From: Lachnospiraceae bacterium
GTDB taxonomy: Bacteria; Bacillota; Clostridia; Lachnospirales; Lachnospiraceae
Assembly (NCBI GenBank): GCA_022776445.1
Contig: JALFHZ010000184.1
Location: 1-32,420, forward strand
Length of the DNA stretch: 32,420 nt
Direction of reading: 5' to 3'
The notes beneath the pieces are model-generated. The model made no database searches, had not been told where the DNA came from, and saw only the letters and a program-made list of their open reading frames with translations. A program made the position numbers and the translations under genes. Positions 16,454-24,155 of this stretch are shown one piece after another. Numbering within the stretch: position 1 is the first letter of the stretch; every line of letters begins with the position of its first letter.

Positions 16454-17995
16454 ATGGACAAGAGACCAGTTGTATTGATGATTCTCGATGGTTACGGACT
16501 GAATGACAAATGTGAAGCGAATGCAGTATGTGAGGGCAAGACTCCGGTGATGGATCAGCTGATGAGCCAGTGCCCGTTTGTCAAGGGACAGGCCAGCGGT
16601 CTGGCGGTAGGACTTCCGGAAGGACAGATGGGAAACTCTGAGGTAGGTCATCTGAATATGGGCGCAGGACGCATCGTATATCAGGAGCTGACCCGTATCA
16701 CCAAATCCATTCAGGATGGTGATTTCTTTACAAACAAGGCTTTTCTGGAAGCCGTTGAAAACTGTAAGAAGAATGATTCTGCTCTGCATATGTTCGGTCT
16801 GGTATCTGACGGCGGTGTGCACAGCCACATTACGCATATCTATGGACTGCTGGAGCTGGCGAAGAGAAACGGCCTGAGCAAGGTATACGTTCATTGCTTC
16901 CTGGATGGCCGTGATACGCCTCCGACTTCCGGTAAGGAATATGTTGCGGCTCTGGAAGCGAAGATGGCAGAGCTGGGTGTCGGCAAGGTGGCAACGGTTA
17001 CCGGCCGTTACTACGCGATGGATCGTGATAAGAACTGGGATCGTGTTCAGAAGGCGTACAATGCGCTGACGAAGGGCGAAGGCGTTCACAGTGACAGTGC
17101 GACCGCAGCGATTCAGGCTTCTTATGACGAAGGGAAGACGGATGAATTTGTGATGCCGACCGTGATCACGGAGAACGGCGCTCCGACAGCGACGATCCGG
17201 ACCGGCGATTCCATCATTTTCTACAACTTCCGTCCGGACCGTGCAAGACAGATGACCCGTGCATTCTGTGATGAAGAGTTTACCGGATTTGAGCGCGGGG
17301 AGCGTGTGAAGACCACGTTTGTATGCTTCACCGATTACGATGAGACGATTGAGAATAAGCTGGTTGCATTTGTAAAAGAAAGCATTACCAATACTTTCGG
17401 CGAATTCCTGGCTGCTCATCACTTAAAGCAGGCCAGAATCGCTGAGACCGAGAAATATGCACATGTAACGTTCTTCTTCAACGGCGGTGTGGAGGAGCCG
17501 AACGAGGGTGAGGACCGTTTCCTGATTCCGTCTCCGAAGGAGGTAGCAACCTACGATCTGAAGCCGGAGATGAGTGCACCGGGCGTATGCGACAAGCTGG
17601 TTGAAGCAATCAAGTCCGGTACTTACGATGTCATCATCATCAACTTTGCAAACCCGGATATGGTTGGTCATACCGGTGTGGAAGCTGCTGCAATCAAGGC
17701 GGTTGAGGCAGTGGATGCATGTGTTGGAAGAGCGGTTGACGCAATTAAAGAAGTAATCGGCGTGATGTTCATCTGTGCAGACCACGGCAATGCAGAGCAG
17801 CTGGTAGACTACGAGACCGGCGCACCGTTTACTGCACATACGACGAATCCGGTTCCGTTCATTCTGGTCAATGCGGATCCTTCCTATAAGCTGAGAGAGG
17901 GCGGATGTCTGGCTGATATCGCTCCGACTCTGATTGAACTGATGGGTATGGAGCAGCCGAAGGAGATGACCGGTAAGTCACTGTTGATGAAGTAA
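16454..17995 (+). CDS. gpmI: 2,3-bisphosphoglycerate-independent phosphoglycerate mutase
   Basis: This cytoplasmic glycolytic enzyme interconverts 3- and 2-phosphoglycerate using two metal ions, typically Mn2+. At 513 residues it has the normal length. The N-terminus RPVVLMILDGYGLND gives the first metal site, and GNSEVGHLNMGAGR gives the phosphorylated Ser at residue 62. Later motifs are FLDGRDTPP, FYNFRPDRARQM and the C-terminal metal site CADHGNAEQ...PFTAHTTNPVPF. The ATG at 16454 is chosen because AAGGAG (16441-16446) is correctly placed; an upstream in-frame ATG at 16400 lacks an SD. Codon use is strongly biased, as expected for a highly expressed gene. It stands alone between its own promoter and terminator. 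Confidence 0.97.
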   Translation: MDKRPVVLMILDGYGLNDKCEANAVCEGKTPVMDQLMSQCPFVKGQASGLAVGLPEGQMGNSEVGHLNMGAGRIVYQELTRITKSIQDGDFFTNKAFLEAVENCKKNDSALHMFGLVSDGGVHSHITHIYGLLELAKRNGLSKVYVHCFLDGRDTPPTSGKEYVAALEAKMAELGVGKVATVTGRYYAMDRDKNWDRVQKAYNALTKGEGVHSDSATAAIQASYDEGKTDEFVMPTVITENGAPTATIRTGDSIIFYNFRPDRARQMTRAFCDEEFTGFERGERVKTTFVCFTDYDETIENKLVAFVKESITNTFGEFLAAHHLKQARIAETEKYAHVTFFFNGGVEEPNEGEDRFLIPSPKEVATYDLKPEMSAPGVCDKLVEAIKSGTYDVIIINFANPDMVGHTGVEAAAIKAVEAVDACVGRAVDAIKEVIGVMFICADHGNAEQLVDYETGAPFTAHTTNPVPFILVNADPSYKLREGGCLADIAPTLIELMGMEQPKEMTGKSLLMK

Positions 17996-18034
17996 TTTTT
18001 AGAGGAGTTTTGTCAAGGGGCAAGCGGATTTATC

Positions 18035-18079
18035 ATGAAACGAAGTGAGATTAACAAAGCATTGAGAGAAGCTGTGTAA
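18035..18079 (+). other. 14-codon open frame resembling the start of D-lyxose isomerase
   Basis: The frame reads MKRSEINKALREAV then TAA. MKRSEIN is how many D-lyxose ketol-isomerases begin, to my memory. There is no well-placed SD, and no continuation in another frame was recognised. It may be the decayed 5' end of such a gene, or chance. The rest of 17996-18112 shows no other gene. Confidence 0.22.
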
Positions 18080-18112
18080 TGAATACCCGAGGGTGAAGGA
18101 ATAATATATGAG

Positions 18113-18163
18113 AAAAGTGCTGTCGGCTTTGGATGAGGAATCATCCATACGGCAGCACTTTTT
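18113..18163. terminator. Terminator between gpmI and the zinc-ribbon gene
   Basis: AAAAGTGCTG (18113-18122) pairs with CAGCACTTTT (18153-18162). Inside it, GGATGA/TCATCC (18131-18136 with 18141-18146) closes a GGAA loop. Five T follow on the plus strand and TTTT on the minus strand, so it can serve gpmI and the convergent gene. Confidence 0.85.
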
Positions 18164-18188
18164 CGTTGGGTTATGTCGGTTGCCCGAT

Positions 18189-18917
18189 TCAGTCTTCAAA
18201 CATTTTGGAATAGATTTCCTCGCAGAGCAGATCCAGATAGGATTCGTTGTGCAGGTCCTGATTGACGATGATCAGATCATGAATCAGATAGAAGCGTTTC
18301 AGACTCAGTTCTTCCGGATCCATATCACCATAATCGTGCATGATCTGACGATCAATCTGCTGAGCCGTGTATGTAGAGGTAAACCAGTTGACGAGATCTC
18401 TGGTTGCCTGTTCTTCCTGTTTTACTTCACCGCTCACCGATTTTGCTGCAGACATGGATTTAAGACCGATGATCAGAAAGCCGATGCCCATAACCGTTAA
18501 AACTCCCTGCATCAGGTATTTGCCTAAACCGGCCAGAGGCAGGCTGATAATACCGGTCCAGCACAGAACGCAGGCAGCGGTCAGGACTCCTCCTACCAGA
18601 AGGAATGCGGAAGCGGAAGACTTCAGGTCATCGTACTTCTGTGATTTTTTGACGTAGACATGATCGGGCTCATTTCTGACCACTCTGCGTCTGGGAACAT
18701 CTGGATCTTCTCCGCGTGCTGCCGCAGCTGCGGCCTGCTGTGCCATTGCGGCCTGCATGGCTTCAAACTGGGCGCGCTGACGTGCATATTCCTCTTCCTG
18801 CTGTTTCTTTTTCATGGCATCAGCCACTTCTTTTGACTCCACCAGAGGACCGCCGCAGTCGGTACAGGTGGTGATTCCATCGACAAATTCCATGTCGCAT
18901 TTTGGACAATAAGGCAT
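18189..18917 (-). CDS. Zinc-ribbon membrane protein of unknown function
   Basis: I do not recognise a named family for this 242-residue protein. The N-terminus MPYCPKCDMEFVDGITTCTDCGGPL is a four-Cys zinc ribbon (CPKC and CTDC). It is followed by a charged, Ala/Gln-rich segment (about 30-70) likely to form a coiled coil, then two hydrophobic helices at about 103-125 and 132-152, and an acidic C-terminal domain of about 80 residues. It is probably anchored in the membrane with both ends in the cytoplasm. A GGGAGG is correctly placed before the ATG. It has its own promoter and faces away from the ABC transporter gene, so no operon partner hints at its role. Confidence 0.85.
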   Translation of the reverse strand: MPYCPKCDMEFVDGITTCTDCGGPLVESKEVADAMKKKQQEEEYARQRAQFEAMQAAMAQQAAAAAARGEDPDVPRRRVVRNEPDHVYVKKSQKYDDLKSSASAFLLVGGVLTAACVLCWTGIISLPLAGLGKYLMQGVLTVMGIGFLIIGLKSMSAAKSVSGEVKQEEQATRDLVNWFTSTYTAQQIDRQIMHDYGDMDPEELSLKRFYLIHDLIIVNQDLHNESYLDLLCEEIYSKMFED

Positions 18918-18949
18918 ACTCTATTTCCTCCCAAACATTTTCTCGTTCC

Positions 18950-18978
18950 ATTATATGACAGAAAGCGATATTCGTCCA
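18950..18978 (-). promoter_or_regulatory. Promoter of the zinc-ribbon gene
   Basis: On the minus strand TGGACG (18973-18978) and TATAAT (18950-18955) are separated by 17 bp. The -10 is perfect and the -35 matches four of six positions. Confidence 0.65.
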
Positions 18979-19065
18979 GTGCAAAAGAAAATCAGATTCC
19001 TCTTCCATTTCTCGAGAAAATAAGATAGAATAAGGAAAAGTCTGTTTTGCGAGGAGAGAGCGTAT

Positions 19066-20844
19066 ATGGGAACAACTGTGCTGATCAGGCGTTTTGCCCC
19101 TTATTATAAGAAATACTGGAAGACGATGGTGTTTGATCTGTTCTGTGCATCGTTGACAACGGTCTGTGAACTGATCCTTCCGATGATTCTCAGATATATT
19201 ACCAATCAGGGAATGCAGGATCTTGCCTCGATTACAGTGGGAATGATTCTGAAGCTTGCAATGATTTATTTCGGACTGCGTGTCATTGATGGTCTGGCGG
19301 CGTTTTATATGGCGTATACGGGGCACGTGATGGGCGCGCGGATTGAGACGGATATGCGGCAGGATGCGTTTGAACATCTCCAGAAGCTGTCAGACAGCTA
19401 TTTCAACAATACAAAAGTGGGACAGATTATGGCGCGGATTACCAGCGATCTGTTTGATGTGACGGAGTTTGCGCACCATTGTCCGGAAGAATTTTTCATC
19501 GCGTTTATCAAGGCTGTGATTTCATTCCTGATTCTTTCCAGGATCAATCTGCTTCTGACGGTGATCATTTTCCTTGTGATTCCTGTGATGACCATATCCT
19601 GCACATACTTTAATCTGAAGATGCGTGCGGCATTTAAAAAACAGCGATATCAGATCGGTGAGCTGAATGCCAGAATTGAGGACAATCTTCTGGGCAATCG
19701 GGTGGTTCGTGCATTTGCCAATCAGGATATTGAGATTGAGAAATTCCGTCAGGACAATCATCTGTTTCTTGCGATCAAGCGTAAGACCTACCTGTATATG
19801 GCAGGATTTCAGGATACGATCCGGATGTTTGACGGCCTGATGTATACAGTGGTGATTCTGGCCGGCGGTATTTTCATGGTGAAAGGGCTGATCGTGCCGG
19901 GCGATCTGGTGGCATACACCATGTATGTGACAACGCTGCTTGCAACGATCAGGAGAATTATCGAGTTTGCGGAACAGTTCCAGCGCGGCATGACCGGTAT
20001 TGAGCGGTTTGTGGAGATTATGGATTCCACCGTGGAGATTCTGGATGAGCCGGGAGCAGAACCGCTTGAGAAAGTAAAAGGCGGCATTTCCTTTGAACAT
20101 GTCAGCTTTGAGTATCCGGATGATCACAATCCGGTGCTGGATGATATCAGTCTGGAGATCCGTCCGGGAGAGCGGGTCGCCCTGGTGGGACCGTCCGGAG
20201 GCGGCAAGACTACGATGTGCAATCTGATTCCGCGTTTCTATGATACGACACGGGGCACGATTCGCATTGACGGGCGGGAACTGAAGGGGATTACCCTGCA
20301 GAGCCTGCGCTCCAATATCGGCATTGTGCAGCAGGATGTCTACCTGTTTTCCGGAACGGTTTATGATAATATCGCATACGGAAGGCCGGAGGCAGACCGT
20401 GAGGAAGTGATCGAGGCGGCGAAGATGGCAGGCGCGCATGAATTTATCATGGAACTGAAGCATGGATATGACACGTATGTGGGAGAACGCGGTGTGAAGC
20501 TGTCCGGAGGACAGAAGCAGCGTATCAGCATTGCCCGCGTATTTCTGAAGAATCCGGCGATTCTGATTCTGGACGAGGCAACCTCGGCGCTGGACAATGA
20601 GAGTGAGCACATTGTATCACAGTCTCTGGACCGGCTGGCGGAAGGCAGGACGACGGTGACGATTGCGCATCGTCTGACCACGATTCAGAATGCAGACCGT
20701 ATTCTGGTGCTTTCGGACGGAAAGATTGCAGAAGAGGGCAGTCACAGACAGCTTCTGGAGCAGAAGGGAATTTATTATCAGTTATATATGTCCGTACAGG
20801 ATCAGCAGGAGAGCGATTCGGCGGAAGGAATGGAAGGAGTATAG
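19066..20844 (+). CDS. ABC transporter, fused permease and ATPase
   Basis: This is a half-size ABC exporter of 592 residues, active as a dimer (alone or with a partner) in the inner membrane. An N-terminal six-helix domain covers about residues 1-310. The ATPase domain has Walker A GPSGGGKT (375-382), a Q-loop near IVQQDVYLF, the signature LSGGQ (from 479), Walker B ILILDEATSALD with catalytic Glu504, and the switch AHRLTT. It resembles the MdlB/MsbA-like multidrug group, but the substrate is unknown. A GAGGAGAG stretch precedes the ATG. The DegV gene begins five nt after its stop, so the two are likely co-transcribed. No heterodimer partner gene is adjacent. Confidence 0.94.
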   Translation: MGTTVLIRRFAPYYKKYWKTMVFDLFCASLTTVCELILPMILRYITNQGMQDLASITVGMILKLAMIYFGLRVIDGLAAFYMAYTGHVMGARIETDMRQDAFEHLQKLSDSYFNNTKVGQIMARITSDLFDVTEFAHHCPEEFFIAFIKAVISFLILSRINLLLTVIIFLVIPVMTISCTYFNLKMRAAFKKQRYQIGELNARIEDNLLGNRVVRAFANQDIEIEKFRQDNHLFLAIKRKTYLYMAGFQDTIRMFDGLMYTVVILAGGIFMVKGLIVPGDLVAYTMYVTTLLATIRRIIEFAEQFQRGMTGIERFVEIMDSTVEILDEPGAEPLEKVKGGISFEHVSFEYPDDHNPVLDDISLEIRPGERVALVGPSGGGKTTMCNLIPRFYDTTRGTIRIDGRELKGITLQSLRSNIGIVQQDVYLFSGTVYDNIAYGRPEADREEVIEAAKMAGAHEFIMELKHGYDTYVGERGVKLSGGQKQRISIARVFLKNPAILILDEATSALDNESEHIVSQSLDRLAEGRTTVTIAHRLTTIQNADRILVLSDGKIAEEGSHRQLLEQKGIYYQLYMSVQDQQESDSAEGMEGV

Positions 20845-20848
20845 CATT

Positions 20849-21742
20849 ATGAGAGTTGCGATTGTTACCGACAGCAACAGCGGTATTACCCAGGCACAGG
20901 CAAAGGATATGGGGATTTTTGTGATTCCGATGCCGTTTATCATCGACGGAGACCTTTATGAAGAGGATATTAATCTGACACAGGAGGAGTTTTATGTGAA
21001 GTTGGGGGAGGACGCGGATGTTTCTACTTCTCAGCCGACCCCGGAGACGGTTATGCGCCTGTGGGATGATCTTTTGAAGGAATATGATGAGATTGTCCAT
21101 ATCCCGATGTCCAGCGCACTCAGCGGCTCCTGCCAGACGGCGATGATGCTGGCAGAAGATTATGAAGGAAGAGTACAGGTAGTGAATAACCAGCGGATTT
21201 CCATTACGCAGCGTCAGTCCGCGATGGATGCGAAGGAACTGGCGGATGCCGGCTTCCACGCACCTGCGATCCGGGACATCCTGGAGCGCGACAAGATGGA
21301 ATCCAGCATTTATGTGATGGTGGATACCCTGAAATATTTAAAAAAGGGCGGGCGCATTACCCCGGCGGCGGCTGCACTGGGAACCCTGCTTCGGATTAAA
21401 CCGATTCTGCAGATTCAGGGCGGCAAGCTGGATGCGTTCTCCAAGGCAAGGACGCTCAAACAGGCGAAGACCACGATGATCTCCGCGATCACTCATGATT
21501 TTGAGACGCGTTTTGAAAGCCGGAAGGGAGAAGGCATGCATCTGTGGATCGCTCATACGCAGAATCAGGCTGCGGCAGAGGAGCTGAAAGCAGAGCTTCA
21601 GGAACTGTTTCCGGAGAGCGGGGAGATTCGGATCAACCCGCTTTCTCTGAGTGTTTCCTGCCATATCGGACCGGGAGCGCTGGCGATTGCGTGCACCAGA
21701 GTACTGGATGTGGAGAAAGAACGGCAGAATTATGCGGAATGA
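20849..21742 (+). CDS. DegV family fatty-acid-binding protein
   Basis: This 297-residue protein is of the DegV/FakB type. In other Firmicutes it holds a fatty acid for phosphorylation by the kinase FakA. The opening VAIVTDSNSGI, the STSQPTPE loop, the MSSALSGSCQTA segment that contacts the acyl carboxylate in FakB proteins, and the DTLKYLKKGGRI segment are all family hallmarks. The ATG at 20849 is chosen because GGAAGGAG ends nine nt upstream, just inside the ABC gene; an in-frame ATG at 20690 would overlap that gene by about 150 nt. No fakA is present in the window. The sensor kinase gene starts inside its last codons. Confidence 0.93.
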   Translation: MRVAIVTDSNSGITQAQAKDMGIFVIPMPFIIDGDLYEEDINLTQEEFYVKLGEDADVSTSQPTPETVMRLWDDLLKEYDEIVHIPMSSALSGSCQTAMMLAEDYEGRVQVVNNQRISITQRQSAMDAKELADAGFHAPAIRDILERDKMESSIYVMVDTLKYLKKGGRITPAAAALGTLLRIKPILQIQGGKLDAFSKARTLKQAKTTMISAITHDFETRFESRKGEGMHLWIAHTQNQAAAEELKAELQELFPESGEIRINPLSLSVSCHIGPGALAIACTRVLDVEKERQNYAE

Positions 21743-23186
21743 AAACAGGAAACGGTGGTTTTCGGAAAAGCAATTCCCCTCTGTGCATCTGAAGCTGCTG
21801 TTGTTCTTGCTTCTGGTGCTGTTTGGCACCATACCGATGGCAATCGCGTCGAAAGGGGTTGTCGCCGCGATTCAGCAGAAGCAGACGGATGCCCGGATGA
21901 TTGAAGTACAGAACCGGTGTCAGATTGTCAGCAGCAAGATGACCAGAACCGGATATCTGCGCGGAGAAGTCAGGGACGGCATGATTGACAACGAACTGGA
22001 TATCATCGCCAATATCTATAACGGACGTATTGTAGTGGTGAACCGGGATTTTCGCATTATCCGCGATACCTTTAAGATTGCGGAGAAGCGCCTTCATATA
22101 GCGGAGGAAGTTATTCGCTGTTTCCAGGGCGAGAGCAGCAGCAAATACAATAAGGAAAAGCATTATTTTGCGCAGGCGATTCCGGTTTACCGCTCGGACA
22201 GTGATAAAACCATTGAGGGTGTGATTGTGATTACCGCGTCCACGGAAGGGATTCTGAGCACGGTGGATGTGGTGAAGGATAAGGCTCTGCTGTTTCAGCT
22301 GATTGTGTTCTTTCTTCTGATGGGAAGCGCACTGGTTGTGGTGCAGTGTCTGATGAAGCCGTTCAGGGTTCTGCAGAGCAGGCTGAATCAGGTGGCGGAT
22401 GGAGCACTGGATACGGATATTTGTGTGAATACCTATCAGGAAACGCGGAAAATTTCCCAGGCGGTTAGCATGACCATGACCAAACTGAAAGAGGTCGATC
22501 AATCCAGGCAGGAATTTGTTTCCAATGTATCGCATGAGCTGAAAACTCCGATCACTTCGATTCGTGTGCTGGCGGATTCTCTGATTGGAATGGGGGATGT
22601 GCCGGCGGAACTGTACCGGGAGTTTATGGAGGATATTTCTGATGAGATTGACCGGGAAAGCAAGATCATTGACGATCTGCTGGCGCTGGTGAAGATGGAC
22701 AAGTCCGAGGCAGAGCTGAATATCACCCAGTCCAATATCAACGCCCTGGTGGAACAGATTCTGAAGCGGCTTCGCCCAATTGCCAATCGAAGCAAGGTAG
22801 AGGTGATCTTTGAGAGTATCCGTGAGGTTACGGCAGATGTGGATGAGGTGAAGCTGTCACTTGCGATCACCAATCTGGTGGAAAATGCGATCAAGTATAA
22901 CAAAGAAGACGGATGGGTGCGGGTAACTCTGGATGCGGATCACAAGTTTTTCTATATTAAGGTGGCGGATTCCGGCATCGGGATTCCGGAAGAGGTGCAC
23001 GGGCGGATCTTTGAGCGTTTCTATCGGGTGGATAAGGCCAGATCCCGGGAGACGGGAGGCAGCGGTCTGGGGCTGGCGATTACCAGAAGTGTTGTGCTCA
23101 TGCACAAGGGCGCGATCAAAGTGAGCAGCAAAGAGGGCGAAGGCAGTGTCTTCACGCTTCGTGTGCCTCTGAATTATATTGCATAG
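21732..23186 (+). CDS. Membrane sensor histidine kinase (orphan)
   Basis: This is a two-component sensor kinase of 484 residues. A first membrane helix lies at about 19-42, an extracytoplasmic sensor region follows to about 182, and a second helix is at about 185-207. A HAMP linker leads to the HisKA domain with SHELKTP (phospho-acceptor His268). The ATPase domain carries NLVENAIKYNK (from Asn381), ADSGIGIP and GGSGLGLAI. The ATG at 21732 overlaps the DegV gene by 11 nt. Its SD is poor, so translation may be coupled. There is no response regulator on either side, which is unusual for this kind of kinase. The next gene encodes a GerMN lipoprotein 14 nt downstream, so the pair probably works together at the membrane. 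Confidence 0.92.
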   Translation: MRNENRKRWFSEKQFPSVHLKLLLFLLLVLFGTIPMAIASKGVVAAIQQKQTDARMIEVQNRCQIVSSKMTRTGYLRGEVRDGMIDNELDIIANIYNGRIVVVNRDFRIIRDTFKIAEKRLHIAEEVIRCFQGESSSKYNKEKHYFAQAIPVYRSDSDKTIEGVIVITASTEGILSTVDVVKDKALLFQLIVFFLLMGSALVVVQCLMKPFRVLQSRLNQVADGALDTDICVNTYQETRKISQAVSMTMTKLKEVDQSRQEFVSNVSHELKTPITSIRVLADSLIGMGDVPAELYREFMEDISDEIDRESKIIDDLLALVKMDKSEAELNITQSNINALVEQILKRLRPIANRSKVEVIFESIREVTADVDEVKLSLAITNLVENAIKYNKEDGWVRVTLDADHKFFYIKVADSGIGIPEEVHGRIFERFYRVDKARSRETGGSGLGLAITRSVVLMHKGAIKVSSKEGEGSVFTLRVPLNYIA

Positions 23187-23200
23187 GCAGGAGGAGAGAC

Positions 23201-24145
23201 ATGAAACGATGTGGAATAAAATGCGTTTTTCTGGCAGTCCTTCTTCTGACAGGAATGCTTGGACTGACCGGATGTAAGGCAGGCCCGCTTCCGCTGCAGG
23301 AAGGGGAACAGGCTTTTCAGGTATATTACCTCAATTCTGCGATGACCCGTCTGGTGCCGCAGCAGTATCGCACGATGACAACCGATACGGATCAGCTGAT
23401 TGATGAACTGATGCAGAGTCTGATGCATGTGCCGGCGGATCTGGACAGCCAGACGGCGCTTTCGGATAAGGTGGCCTACCAGGGCTTTAAGCGGATGGAC
23501 AATGTCCTGTATCTGTTTTTTGATATGAACTATACCAGTATGCAGGCAGAGCGTGAGATACTGTGTCGGGCGGCGTTGGTCAAGACGCTGACGCAGATTC
23601 CGGGCGTGGAGTATATTTCCATTTATTCCGGAGAGCAGCCGCTTCTCGGAACCAACGACGCACCGGTCGGTATGATGGCAGCCGGGGATTTTGTGGACAG
23701 CATCAGTGATGTCAATGCGTATGAGACAACGGAGCTGACCCTGTATTTTGCGGATGACGCGGGGGAGAAGCTGTATCCGGAAAAACGTATGGTGATTCAT
23801 AATATTAATACTTCCGTGGAAAAACTGGTTGTGGAAGAACTGATCAGGGGACCGGAGCAGCAGCTGCTGAAGCCTACGCTGGAACCAGGAACGAAGCTTT
23901 TGAATGTTTCCGTAAATGAAAATGTGTGTTATCTCAATTTTGACGCTTCGTTTCTGAATAATTCTCTGGAGGTTCGGGATTATATTCCGATTTATTCCAT
24001 TGTAAACTCCATTTCTGAGCTTTCCGGAATGAATCGGGTGCAGATCAGCGTAAATGGAGATAAGGAAGTGCTGTTTCGGGAGTCGATTTCGCTGAATACG
24101 ATGTTTGAGCGGAATCTGGATTATATAGGAGGAATGGAACATTAA
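23201..24145 (+). CDS. Lipoprotein with two tandem GerMN domains
   Basis: This is a predicted exported lipoprotein of 314 residues. A short signal peptide ends in the lipobox LTGC with Cys25. Two repeats of the sporulation/germination GerMN fold follow, at about 38-150 (QAFQVYYLN to YISIYSG) and 175-300 (ELTLYFADD to VQISVNGD). Both contain the typical segment in which NVLYLFFDMN or NVCYLNFDASF precedes a helical part. GGAGGAG gives the start. GerMN proteins occur in spore formers, and also in actinobacterial LpqB, which is encoded beside the sensor kinase MtrB. The position right after a kinase gene here therefore suggests a modulator of that kinase rather than a germination protein. The stop codon overlaps the possible comEC start. 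Confidence 0.88.
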   Translation: MKRCGIKCVFLAVLLLTGMLGLTGCKAGPLPLQEGEQAFQVYYLNSAMTRLVPQQYRTMTTDTDQLIDELMQSLMHVPADLDSQTALSDKVAYQGFKRMDNVLYLFFDMNYTSMQAEREILCRAALVKTLTQIPGVEYISIYSGEQPLLGTNDAPVGMMAAGDFVDSISDVNAYETTELTLYFADDAGEKLYPEKRMVIHNINTSVEKLVVEELIRGPEQQLLKPTLEPGTKLLNVSVNENVCYLNFDASFLNNSLEVRDYIPIYSIVNSISELSGMNRVQISVNGDKEVLFRESISLNTMFERNLDYIGGMEH

Positions 24146-24155
24146 ACGACCACTG

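Noticed and set aside
18108-18500. 130-codon plus-strand frame starting just after gpmI
   Set aside because: It runs through the terminator hairpin and then antisense to the zinc-ribbon gene.
19522-20610. 362-codon open frame on the minus strand inside the ABC transporter gene
   Set aside because: Antisense shadow of a gene with all ABC motifs intact; Cys/His/Gln-rich composition typical of such shadows.
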